Below, in pieces: positions 1 to 8,350 of a stretch of 64,000 nt of DNA (its first letter is position 1; every line of letters begins with the position of its first letter). This stretch comes from Sphingomonas sp. Leaf67 (GTDB lineage: Bacteria; Pseudomonadota; Alphaproteobacteria; Sphingomonadales; Sphingomonadaceae), in the NCBI RefSeq assembly GCF_001421965.1, contig NZ_LMLP01000001.1:124001-188000 (forward strand), read 5' to 3'. The position numbers and the translations under genes are program-made. The notes under the pieces were generated by a model that saw only the letters and a list, made by a program, of their open reading frames with translations, was not told the origin of the DNA and searched no databases.

Positions 1-1
1 T

Positions 2-1576
2 CTGGGCTATACGGTGGTCGGGCTGCACGTCGATCCCAATGACTGGCAACGGCCGGGCACCGATGCGATCGTCCGGCAGGTGATCGAGCAGGTCGAGGAC
101 GCGAGCGCCGACAGTTCGCGCAACGTCGTGCTGCTGCACGACGGCGGCGGCGACCGGGCGCAGACGGTGGCGGCACTGCCCCGGATCATCGCGATCCTGC
201 GGGCCAAGGGCTATCACTTCGTCACCGCCTCCGCGCTGGTCGGCGTGCCGCGCGCGGTCGCGATGCCGGTGGTTGCCGGGCGTGATCTGGCGGCGGTGCG
301 GACCGATGTCGCGATCTTCATCGTCATCGCTGCAATATCGGTGCTGCTGGCGTGGCTGTTCTACCTCGCCATCGCGCTGGGCATGGCGCGGGCGGTGCTG
401 ATGGCGGGGCTGGCATGGTTCCAGTCGCGGCGCGAACGGCCAACGCCGCCGGTGTTCCAGCCGAGCGTCACGGTCATCATCCCCGCCTATAACGAGGAGC
501 GGGTGATCGCCGATTCGGTCGCGCGGGTGTTGGCCAGCGACTATCCGGGCCTGCACGTCATCGTCGCCGATGACGGGTCGAAGGACGGGACGAGCGCGGT
601 GGTCCGCGCCCGGTTCGACGACGATCCGCGCGTCACGCTGCTGACGCTGGCCAATGGCGGCAAGGCGGCAGCGCTCAACCGGGCGCTGTTGCAGGCGGAG
701 GGTGAGGTCATCATCGCGCTTGACGCCGATACCCAGTTCGAGACGACGACCATCGCCCGGCTGGCACGCTGGTTCGCGGACCCGACGCTGGGCGCGGTCG
801 CGGGCGATGCGCGGGTGGGCAACCGGGTCAATCTGGTCACGCGCTGGCAGGCGGTCGAATATCTCACCGCGCAGAACCTGGAGCGTCGCGCCCTTGCCGG
901 ATTCGATGCGATGACGGTGGTGCCGGGCGCGGTCGGCGCATGGCGGCGCGCGGCGCTGGATGCGGTCGGCGGCTATCCCGAGGATACGCTGGCCGAGGAT
1001 CAGGACCTGACCATCGCCATTCAGCGCGCCGGGTGGCGGGTCACCTACGACCCCAATGCCGTCGCCTGGACCGAGGCACCGGAGACGTTCAAGGCATTGG
1101 CGAAGCAGCGCTATCGCTGGGCATTCGGGACGCTGCAATGCCTGTGGAAGCACCGCGCGATCCTGCGCACCGGCAAGCCCGCCGGACTGGCGCGGATCGG
1201 CCTGCCACAGGCATGGCTGTTCCAGATCGCGTTCGCTGCGGTCTCGCCGCTGATCGATCTGGCGCTGCTGCTGTCGATCGTCGGTACGGCGGTGCGGGTG
1301 GCGCAGCATGGCTGGGCACAGACCAGCGGCGACGTGTCGCAAATGGGGCTGTACTGGCTGTGCTTCACCGCGATCGACGTGGCGTGCGGCTGGGTCGCCT
1401 ATCGGCTGGACGGGAACAAGGCCCGCTATCCCGCACATCTGCTGGTCGCGCAGCGGCTGGTCTATCGTCAGATCATGTACTGGGTCGTGCTGCGGGCGAT
1501 CGCGTCGGCCATCGGCGGGTTCGTGGTCGGGTGGGGCAAGCTGGAGCGGACCGGGAGCGTGCAGGCGGCGGCGTGA
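2..1576 (+). CDS. Polysaccharide deacetylase / GT2 glycosyltransferase fusion, 5' end missing
   Basis: The reading frame is open from the left edge, so only the C-terminal 524 codons are visible. The first ~85 residues match the end of a NodB deacetylase domain (VDPNDW, then LLHDGGGDR). Membrane segments follow at about 100-130, then a processive family 2 glycosyltransferase with PAYNEERV, ADDGSKDGTS, DADTQFE, EDQDL and QRYRW, and C-terminal membrane helices. It aligns throughout with the C-terminal half of the complete GH18-NodB-GT2 protein at 8351-11722, so the missing part is probably a GH18-like and a deacetylase domain (inference). It likely polymerises and partly deacetylates an amino-sugar exopolysaccharide at the inner membrane. 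An internal GTG at 14 is not the true start. Confidence 0.85.
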   Translation: MGYTVVGLHVDPNDWQRPGTDAIVRQVIEQVEDASADSSRNVVLLHDGGGDRAQTVAALPRIIAILRAKGYHFVTASALVGVPRAVAMPVVAGRDLAAVRTDVAIFIVIAAISVLLAWLFYLAIALGMARAVLMAGLAWFQSRRERPTPPVFQPSVTVIIPAYNEERVIADSVARVLASDYPGLHVIVADDGSKDGTSAVVRARFDDDPRVTLLTLANGGKAAALNRALLQAEGEVIIALDADTQFETTTIARLARWFADPTLGAVAGDARVGNRVNLVTRWQAVEYLTAQNLERRALAGFDAMTVVPGAVGAWRRAALDAVGGYPEDTLAEDQDLTIAIQRAGWRVTYDPNAVAWTEAPETFKALAKQRYRWAFGTLQCLWKHRAILRTGKPAGLARIGLPQAWLFQIAFAAVSPLIDLALLLSIVGTAVRVAQHGWAQTSGDVSQMGLYWLCFTAIDVACGWVAYRLDGNKARYPAHLLVAQRLVYRQIMYWVVLRAIASAIGGFVVGWGKLERTGSVQAAA

Positions 1577-1647
1577 GCCGTTCGCCAGCCGCGCTATCGA
1601 TACGCACCAAGCGTCCGAGCCCGGCCCCGCATCGGCGTACCAGACGA

Positions 1648-2994
1648 TCAGCGCGGCAACGTCATCCGGACCATAAGGCCGGGATCGTTGTCGCCCAGTT
1701 CCAGCGTCCCGCCATGCAGCCGGGCGACCGCCGCGACCAGCGGCAGGCCCAGCCCCGCCCCGCTCTCGTGCCGCGACGGGTCCAGCCGACCGAAACGTTG
1801 CAGCGCCGCCGCCCGGTGTTCGGGCAGGATGCCGGGGCCATCGTCGCGAACCACGACGACAACGGTGCCGGCATCGGACTCGACCGACAAGCGAATCGTT
1901 CCTGCACCATATTTCAATGCGTTATCGATCAGGTTTGACACGGCCTGTCCGACCATTTCGCGGTGGACGTCGGCAGTGGCCGGCGCGGCCGGAAGGACCG
2001 CAATCGCCAGTCCGCGATCCTCGGCAAGGGGTTCGAACAGATCGGCAAAGTCGGCCACCAGCGCCGTCAGATCGGTCGGACTGAAGGCATCACGACCGAT
2101 CCCTGCTTCGGCGCGCGTGATGCGCAGGGCGGTGTCGAGCATCCCGAGCAACCGGTCGCCCTCGTCCATCGCGCGGAGCACCGCGATCCGGCCGTCTTCG
2201 GTATCGGCGGCGGCCAACGCCCGTTCCAGCGTCGCGCGCAGCCGGGTCAGCGGCGATCGGAGGTCGTGGGCGAGAGCATCGGTCGCCATCTTCAATTCGC
2301 CGACCAGCATCGCGATCCGGTCGAGCATGGCGTTGACCGACTGTCCTAGCTTGTCGAACGCGTCGCGCCCGCCCAGCAAGGCGACGCGACGGTCGAGATC
2401 ACCCGCGGTTACCGCCGCGACGGTATCGACGGTGCGCCACAGCCGCCGGGCAATGATCCGTGCCGCGACCCAACCGGCAAGCGTGGCGAGCGACAACGCG
2501 ACGATCATCGCGGCGACCATCGCCATTTCCATGGCGCCGACAAAGGCCCGTTCGCCCTCGATCACATGCCCGGTCAGCAGCCGGGTGCCGTCGGGCAGGA
2601 CGGTACCGATCACCCGCATCGATTCGGGCTGGTCGCGACGGACGCGGAACAATTCGATGGTGGCGGGCGATCCGGGGGACACGTTGGGCGGCCAGGCTCC
2701 GACATTCCCGGCCTGCGGCGTACCATCGCGCGCCGTCACCAGCACCACCGACAAGGGCCGGTCGCTGCGGTCGAGCCGCAGTTCGGCCGCCGCGCGCAAA
2801 CCGGTCACACCCCGCGCCGCCCATGCCTCCAGCAAGGTCGCGCGGAGCCGTTGCGCTTCTTGCGTGGCGCTGGCGGTCAGGCGGCTTTCGGTGATCGTCC
2901 GCACCGTCAGCAGCGTCACCGCCGCACCGGCCAGTTGCAGCGCAAAGACCAGTGCGGCAAATCGCAGCGTCGCCGACCGGATGAGCAGCGTCAG
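1648..2994 (-). CDS. HAMP-domain sensor histidine kinase
   Basis: This is the sensor of an OmpR-type two-component pair, lying directly downstream of its response regulator. From the N-terminus it has a membrane helix, a periplasmic stretch of about 100 residues, a second helix (VGAMEMAMVAAMIVALSLAT), HAMP, the phosphoacceptor box HDLRSPLTRLR, the N box NLIDNALKYG, the G1 box VRDDGPGI and the G2 box GAGLGLPLV. Ordinary GTG/ATG starts would begin inside the first helix (GTG at 2919). The upstream in-frame CTG at 2994 overlaps the regulator's TGA as CTGA, follows a G-rich Shine-Dalgarno-like run and restores a full helix. I therefore propose a 448-residue protein with a CTG start. The signal sensed is unknown. 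Confidence 0.85.
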   Translation of the reverse strand: MTLLIRSATLRFAALVFALQLAGAAVTLLTVRTITESRLTASATQEAQRLRATLLEAWAARGVTGLRAAAELRLDRSDRPLSVVLVTARDGTPQAGNVGAWPPNVSPGSPATIELFRVRRDQPESMRVIGTVLPDGTRLLTGHVIEGERAFVGAMEMAMVAAMIVALSLATLAGWVAARIIARRLWRTVDTVAAVTAGDLDRRVALLGGRDAFDKLGQSVNAMLDRIAMLVGELKMATDALAHDLRSPLTRLRATLERALAAADTEDGRIAVLRAMDEGDRLLGMLDTALRITRAEAGIGRDAFSPTDLTALVADFADLFEPLAEDRGLAIAVLPAAPATADVHREMVGQAVSNLIDNALKYGAGTIRLSVESDAGTVVVVVRDDGPGILPEHRAAALQRFGRLDPSRHESGAGLGLPLVAAVARLHGGTLELGDNDPGLMVRMTLPR

Positions 2995-3674
2995 GGTTCG
3001 CCCCCCAGCTTATAGCCCGACCCGCGCACGGTATGCAGCAGGCGGCGCGGCTCGCCATCGTCGATCTTGCGGCGCAGACGGCTGATATGCACGTCGGTCA
3101 CGTTGCTGCCCGGATCGAAATGATAATCCCACACGCCCTCCAGCAACATGGTGCGCGTCACCACCTGTCCGGCATGGCGCAACAGATATTCGAGCAGACG
3201 GAACTCACGCGGTTGCAGGTCGATGACCCGCGCACCGCGCCGCACCCGACGCGCCAGCAGGTCCATCGTCAGATCGTCGCAGGTCAGCATGGTCTCGGCC
3301 GCCGGTGCGCCGGCCGGCTGACGCCGGGTCAGCAGCCGCACCCGCGCCAGCAACTCGGCGAAGACGAACGGTTTGGTCAGATAATCGTCGGCCCCTTGCG
3401 TCAACCCCGCGACCCGGTCGTCGGGCGATCCCATCGCCGACAGGATCAGCACCGGCGTCGTCACGCCGGCGGCGCGCATCGCCGCGATCGTTGCCATGCC
3501 GTCCATTTGCGGCAGCATTCGGTCCATGATGATACAGTCATACCCGCCGTCGATCGCGTGGAATAATCCGTCGCGCCCGTTGGCGGCGCGATCGACCACG
3601 AACCCGGCTTCGGTCAGCCCCTTGCCGATATAGGCTGCCGTTTCTTCATCGTCCTCGACGGTCAGGATCTTCAC
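2991..3674 (-). CDS. OmpR/PhoB-family response regulator
   Basis: This 227-residue regulator has an N-terminal receiver domain with the acidic pocket EDD at 7-9, phosphoacceptor Asp51 in IIMDRMLP and the conserved Lys in LTKPF. A C-terminal winged helix occupies about 130-225 and ends in the usual VRGSGYKL strand. It presumably binds DNA when phosphorylated by the downstream kinase, whose reading frame overlaps its stop. Its 5' end overlaps the upstream PDZ gene by 29 bp, so the three genes form one transcription unit. Target genes are not visible. The neighbouring polysaccharide synthase genes are plausible targets by position only. Confidence 0.92.
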   Translation of the reverse strand: MKILTVEDDEETAAYIGKGLTEAGFVVDRAANGRDGLFHAIDGGYDCIIMDRMLPQMDGMATIAAMRAAGVTTPVLILSAMGSPDDRVAGLTQGADDYLTKPFVFAELLARVRLLTRRQPAGAPAAETMLTCDDLTMDLLARRVRRGARVIDLQPREFRLLEYLLRHAGQVVTRTMLLEGVWDYHFDPGSNVTDVHISRLRRKIDDGEPRRLLHTVRGSGYKLGGEP

Positions 3675-4044
3675 GTGACGCCACCTCCGGCGGCCGCAAT
3701 ATCAGCGAGTGGGCGCCGACGTCACCCCTTGCCGCGACATGCAGTATGACGGGACCGGCAGCGAGGGTCGAAACGTCGGCGGAGACTGGCGGATGGCCCG
3801 CAACGGCATCGATGACGTCGCCGACCTGCAAGCCCGACCGCGCCGCCATGCCGCCGGTCCGCAGACTGGTGACGACCCAACCATCGGGCAGGCGGTGCGG
3901 CGCTAAAGTCGCGCCGTCCGCCGCGAAGGTCGCGCCATCGGGGGCGACACCGAGCCACCCGGCGACCAACAATGCGCAGGCTGCCAGTCCGCAAAGCGTC
4001 ATGTCGCGGACCATGGCGAAACGGGGTGCGTCGTGAACCGACAT
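3646..4044 (-). CDS. Small membrane-anchored PDZ-domain protein
   Basis: I place the start at the ATG at 4044, which has a good GGAGG Shine-Dalgarno upstream, giving 132 residues. A short cytoplasmic N-terminus is followed by one membrane or signal-anchor segment (LCGLAACALLVAGWLGV), then a PDZ-like fold at about 60-125 with the carboxylate-loop region VVTSLRTGGMAARSGLQVGDVID. No protease domain is present. It is the first gene of the operon with the response regulator and kinase. A role as periplasmic ligand or cofactor of the sensor is inferred from context only. Confidence 0.7.
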   Translation of the reverse strand: MSVHDAPRFAMVRDMTLCGLAACALLVAGWLGVAPDGATFAADGATLAPHRLPDGWVVTSLRTGGMAARSGLQVGDVIDAVAGHPPVSADVSTLAAGPVILHVAARGDVGAHSLILRPPEVASREDPDRRGR

Positions 4045-4162
4045 CCTGCAACTCCTCCATCCCGGTCGTACACGGCGCGACCCGACCGGACGATGGGCGA
4101 CAGATGACGATGCGGTCATGTTGCGATTGACACGGGCGCGGCGGCATGGCGGTGATGCGGTC
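4045..4162. promoter_or_regulatory. Divergent promoter region between PDZ operon and LacI gene
   Basis: These 118 bp separate the start of the minus-strand PDZ-regulator-kinase operon from the plus-strand LacI gene and must hold promoters for both. I could not fix convincing -35/-10 boxes or a clean LacI-type palindrome by eye. Confidence 0.4.
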
Positions 4163-5200
4163 ATGCAGCCACCCCGATCGCGTCCGCCGCGGCGCATCAC
4201 CATCGTCGACGTCGCCCGTCACGCCGCCGTATCGACCAAGACCGTATCGCGCGTGCTGAACGGCGAGCCGCATGTCACCGACGCAGTGCGCGACCGGGTG
4301 CGCGAAGCGGTCCGGACGCTCGACTATCACCCCAACATCATGGCGCAGGGATTGGCGAGGCAACGGTCACATCTGATCGGGCTGGTCTATGAAAATCCCT
4401 CGCCCAGCTATGTCGTCGACCTGCAAATGGGCGTGCTGGACCGGTTGCGCGGCGAACGCTATCGGCTGGTGGTGCTGCCGGTTCGTTCGGTCACCGACCA
4501 TGCCGACGAGGTCGTCGGGCTGCTGCGATCGGCGGCGGTCGATGGCGTGGTGCTGGCCCCGCCGGCATCGGACAGCCGCCGCATCCTCGACGAACTGACC
4601 GCGATCGGCATGCCCTTTGCCCGGATCGCGCCGACCCGCTGGCCCGAACTGACCCCCGGCGTGGTCGTCGACGACGTCGTCGCCGCCTGCGAGGTCGCGG
4701 CACTCGTCCTGAAGCAGGGGCACCGGCGGGTCGGCATTATCAAGGGGGATCCGACCCATGCCGCCGCCGAGGCGCGCATGGCGGGCTATGCAAAGGCATT
4801 CGCCGCCGCCGGCCAGTCGATCGATCCCGATCTCGTGCTCGATGGGTTGTTCACGTTCGATTCCGGGTTCGCGGCGGCACAGACGCTGCTCACGCGGCAC
4901 GATCGGCCGACCGCGATCCTCGCGCAGAATGACGACATGGCAGTCGGTGCGCTGATGGCCGCGCGGGAGGCCGGGATCGACGTGCCGGGCGACCTGTCGA
5001 TCGTCGGTTTCGACGATTCCGAAATCGCGCGCATCACCTGGCCACGGATCACCACGATGCGCCAGCCGGTGTTCGACATGGCGGTCAGCGCGACCACGCT
5101 GTTGCTCGACCAGCTGAGCGGCGCGGAGGTGCCGGCCACTGTCGCGCACGAACATCATCTGGTCGAACGCGATTCGCTCGCGGCCGCGCCGGTCGGCTAG
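4163..5200 (+). CDS. LacI-family transcriptional repressor
   Basis: This is a 345-residue regulator. The N-terminal LacI helix-turn-helix (ITIVDVARHAAVSTKTVSRV, then the hinge helix ending LDYHPN) is followed by a periplasmic-binding-protein-like sugar domain ending IVGFDDSEIARITWPRITTM, typical of the family. The ORF is open from an ATG at 4118, but the ATG at 4163 gives the normal N-terminus. It lies divergent to the PDZ operon and convergent with the hybrid kinase; the two stop codons share the palindrome CTAG at 5197-5200. Such repressors in sphingomonads usually control carbohydrate uptake and hydrolase genes, and the GH3 gene at 12.1 kb is a possible target. The effector is unknown. Confidence 0.92.
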   Translation: MQPPRSRPPRRITIVDVARHAAVSTKTVSRVLNGEPHVTDAVRDRVREAVRTLDYHPNIMAQGLARQRSHLIGLVYENPSPSYVVDLQMGVLDRLRGERYRLVVLPVRSVTDHADEVVGLLRSAAVDGVVLAPPASDSRRILDELTAIGMPFARIAPTRWPELTPGVVVDDVVAACEVAALVLKQGHRRVGIIKGDPTHAAAEARMAGYAKAFAAAGQSIDPDLVLDGLFTFDSGFAAAQTLLTRHDRPTAILAQNDDMAVGALMAAREAGIDVPGDLSIVGFDDSEIARITWPRITTMRQPVFDMAVSATTLLLDQLSGAEVPATVAHEHHLVERDSLAAAPVG

Positions 5201-8200
5201 GCTCCCGGTTCGCCGGTCACCGCCCGCACCGTCTCGCCCTTGCGCAAGGCGGCCAGCAACGCGCCGCTGGTATAGGGTTTGGCAAGAACGATCGAATCCG
5301 CTTCCTCGGCGACCGCGCCGGGATCGCCGGTTGCGAAGACGACCAGCGCTCCGGGGCGCAGGGTGCGGGCGCGCTGTGCCAGTTCGCGGCCCGAAGCGCC
5401 GGGCAGATTGACGTCGGTGACCAGCATGTCGACGGGCGCGGTCTGCAACGCGGTGATCGCCTCTTCGGCGCTCGCCGCCTCGACCACGACGAAACCCGCT
5501 TCCTCCAGCATTTCGGCGCTGCTGATGCGGATGAGCCCGTCGTCCTCGACCAGCAGGATCGTGCGCCGGATGGTCGGCGGCGTGGTGATCGCGACCGGCC
5601 GACTGTCGACGATCTGCGGTTGCAGCGTCGCGAGGTTGCGCTGCTGCTGGTTCGACAGGACATGGCGGATTTTCCGCGCCAGCGCCTCGCGCGTGTAGGG
5701 TTTCGACAACAGCTGCACGCCCTTGTCCAGCCGCCCGCCATGAACGATCGAGTTTTCGGTGTAGCCGCTGGTGAACAGCACGGCGAGACCGGGCAACCGC
5801 TCGCGGGCCTTGCGCGCCATTTCGGGGCTCTTGAGCGCGCCCGGCATGACGACGTCGGTGAACAGCAGGTCGATCGACATGCCGCTTTCGATCACCGCGA
5901 GGCCGCTGGCGGCGTCGGACGCCTTGAGCACGCGATAGCCGAGGTCCCCGAGCATCTCGACCACCGTGGTGCGGACTTCCTCGTCATCCTCGACGACCAG
6001 CACCGTCTCGGTCCCGCCGCGCACCGGACCGGTATCGACCTGCACCTCGACATCCTCGGACTCCATCGCCCGCGGCAGATACAGCTTGATCGAGGTGCCG
6101 TGCCCGACTTCCGAATAGATTTTTACGTGGCCGCCCGACTGTTTGACGAAGCCATAGACCATCGACAGGCCCAGCCCCGACCCCTTGCCCTCGGCCTTGG
6201 TCGAAAAGAACGGTTCGAACACCCGCGCGACGACGTCGGGGGACATGCCGCTGCCGGTATCGGTCACCGCCAGCATGACATATTGCCCCGGAATCACTTC
6301 TTCGTTCGTGCGGGCATAACTGTCGTCGAGATGGGTATTGGACAGCTCGATGGTCAGCTTGCCCCGCCCTTCCATCGCGTCGCGCGCGTTGATGGCGAGG
6401 TTGAGCAGCGCATTCTCGATCTGGCCCGGGTCGATGAAGGTATTCCACAGACCACCGGCAAAAACCGTCTCGATCTCGATCGCCTCGCCGATCGCCCGGC
6501 GCAGCATGTCGTCCATGCCCTGTACGAAGCGGGTGACGTTGACGACCTTCGGCTCCAGTGCCTGTCGACGACCGAAGGCGAGCAACTGGCTGGCAAGGCG
6601 TGCGCCGCGCGAAACGCCTGCCATGGCATTGTCGACCCGACGTTCCGCCTTGGCATTGCCGACCACGTCGTGCGTCAGCAATTGCAGATTGCCGCCAATG
6701 ACTTGCAACAGATTGTTGAAATCATGCGCGATACCCCCGGTCAGTTTGCCGACGGTCTCCATCTTCTGTGATTGCGCGAGTTGCGCCTCGGCGTGCCGCC
6801 GCTCGGCGATCTCGGCGATCACCCGGCTTTCGAGCGTTTCATTGAGGCTGCGCAGCTGATCCTCGGCACGTTCGCGATGCCGGACCTGCCGGGCGAGGCT
6901 GTCTGCCTGCTCGCGCAACGCCGCCTCGGCAGCGCGCTGGTGCGAAATGTCGGTATGGACGCCGACCCATTCGGTGATTTCACCGGCGTCGCCGAGGATC
7001 GGCAGGGCACGGATAGCAAAGATCCGCCATTCACCGTCATGCCGCCGGACGCGGTGTTCGTGCACGAACATGCTACGCGCGGCGACCGCGGTATTCCAGG
7101 CAGCGATCGTCGCGGCGGCATCATCGGGATGGACCGCCGATGCCCAGCCGAAATCCTGATATTCGTCGAACGCCTGCCCGGTCAACGCCGCCCAGCCGGC
7201 CTGTTCGCCGACCATCCGGCCATCGGCGCTGTTGGTCCACAATACCCCGTGCACCGCCTGCATCGCGGTGCGGAACCGGCTGTTGCTCGCCTTGATCGCG
7301 GCAGCATCCCGGGCGCGTTCGGTCATGTCGATGCCCAGAATATATACGCCGACCGTCTGCCCGGTATCGTCCTGATGCGGGACATAGCGTATCTCGAACG
7401 CTCGGTGGCCGAGCGTCCGGTGCTGCAGCACGGTTTCGCCGACGATCCACTCGCCGGTCAGCGCCGCATCGATATCACCCTGCCGGTCGCGATACAGTTC
7501 CTTGCCGATCACCTCGCGGATATGCCGGCCGACCATCGCGTTCGATGCGCCGCCGAACCAGCTTTCATAGTTGGCGTTGACGAAGCGGTAGCGGTGATCC
7601 CGGTCGATATACGAAACGAGCATGGGCACGGCATCGGCGATGCGGCGCAGTTCGGCCTCGCTCGCCGCCAGACGTGCTTCGATCACCTTGCGCACGCTGT
7701 TGTCGATAACGGTGCACAAGACGCCATCGGCGACGCCCTGACCGTCGACGACCGGCGTGTAGTACAGGTCGAGGGTCAGCGTTTCCGAACCGTTCGCGCG
7801 CGAGAAGACGGTCGGCCGGTCACGGAACGACTGGCTCTGGCCGCGCAATGCTGCCGGCAGCACGTCCTGATAGTGGTCCCACAGTTCGGGAAACGCACTT
7901 CTGACCGGGGTGCCGAACACGGCCGGATGGCGTTCGCCAACGATCGCGCGATAGGCGTCGTTGTAGAACAGGATGTGGTCCGGACCCCATACCAGCATCT
8001 TGGCCACCGGCGAATTGACGATGTTCGCGATCGTCGCCCGCATCTGCGACGGCCAGTCCGCTGGCGGGCCGAGCGGCGTGTCAGCCCAGTCGCGCGACCG
8101 GATCAGCGCGCCGCATTCGCCGCCGGCTGCCGGCCAGTCCTTCGCCACCATGCCGCATCCCGCGCTGGCGGAGCGCAACGCACGCAGGCCGGCACGGACG

Positions 8201-8301
8201 ACCTCGTCGGCATCGGCATAGCCCCCGCCCGCCACCGCATCGGCGATGAACGCTTCCAGTTCGGGGGACAGCGATACGGTGCTGGTACGTCGTCCGGTCA
8301 T
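5197..8301 (-). CDS. Hybrid PAS histidine kinase with two receiver domains and an N-terminal RHH segment
   Basis: This is a 1034-residue soluble hybrid kinase. Residues ~1-45 (STVSLSPELEAFIADAV, GYADADEVVRAGLRAL) read like a ParD/CopG ribbon-helix-helix DNA-binding unit. About three PAS domains follow (for example LFYNDAYRAIVG, DRDHRYRFVNANYESW, EYQDFGWASAVHPDD), then a coiled coil, the H box GGIAHDFNNLLQVIGG, an HWE/HisKA-like catalytic core with INARDAMEG and GSGLGLSMVYGF, and two receivers with LLFTDVVMP and MLVTDVNLP. No membrane helix is seen. Starts at TTG 8319, ATG 8310 and ATG 8301 are all in frame; I prefer 8301 because it begins the RHH segment. It lies 50 bp downstream of the GH18-NodB-GT2 gene and is probably co-transcribed. 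The RHH part could give direct DNA binding (inference). Confidence 0.88.
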   Translation of the reverse strand: MTGRRTSTVSLSPELEAFIADAVAGGGYADADEVVRAGLRALRSASAGCGMVAKDWPAAGGECGALIRSRDWADTPLGPPADWPSQMRATIANIVNSPVAKMLVWGPDHILFYNDAYRAIVGERHPAVFGTPVRSAFPELWDHYQDVLPAALRGQSQSFRDRPTVFSRANGSETLTLDLYYTPVVDGQGVADGVLCTVIDNSVRKVIEARLAASEAELRRIADAVPMLVSYIDRDHRYRFVNANYESWFGGASNAMVGRHIREVIGKELYRDRQGDIDAALTGEWIVGETVLQHRTLGHRAFEIRYVPHQDDTGQTVGVYILGIDMTERARDAAAIKASNSRFRTAMQAVHGVLWTNSADGRMVGEQAGWAALTGQAFDEYQDFGWASAVHPDDAAATIAAWNTAVAARSMFVHEHRVRRHDGEWRIFAIRALPILGDAGEITEWVGVHTDISHQRAAEAALREQADSLARQVRHRERAEDQLRSLNETLESRVIAEIAERRHAEAQLAQSQKMETVGKLTGGIAHDFNNLLQVIGGNLQLLTHDVVGNAKAERRVDNAMAGVSRGARLASQLLAFGRRQALEPKVVNVTRFVQGMDDMLRRAIGEAIEIETVFAGGLWNTFIDPGQIENALLNLAINARDAMEGRGKLTIELSNTHLDDSYARTNEEVIPGQYVMLAVTDTGSGMSPDVVARVFEPFFSTKAEGKGSGLGLSMVYGFVKQSGGHVKIYSEVGHGTSIKLYLPRAMESEDVEVQVDTGPVRGGTETVLVVEDDEEVRTTVVEMLGDLGYRVLKASDAASGLAVIESGMSIDLLFTDVVMPGALKSPEMARKARERLPGLAVLFTSGYTENSIVHGGRLDKGVQLLSKPYTREALARKIRHVLSNQQQRNLATLQPQIVDSRPVAITTPPTIRRTILLVEDDGLIRISSAEMLEEAGFVVVEAASAEEAITALQTAPVDMLVTDVNLPGASGRELAQRARTLRPGALVVFATGDPGAVAEEADSIVLAKPYTSGALLAALRKGETVRAVTGEPGA

Positions 8302-8350
8302 CGCGAACATCTCATGCAACTCATATTGTGTGTCAACGCGTGCGACGGTT

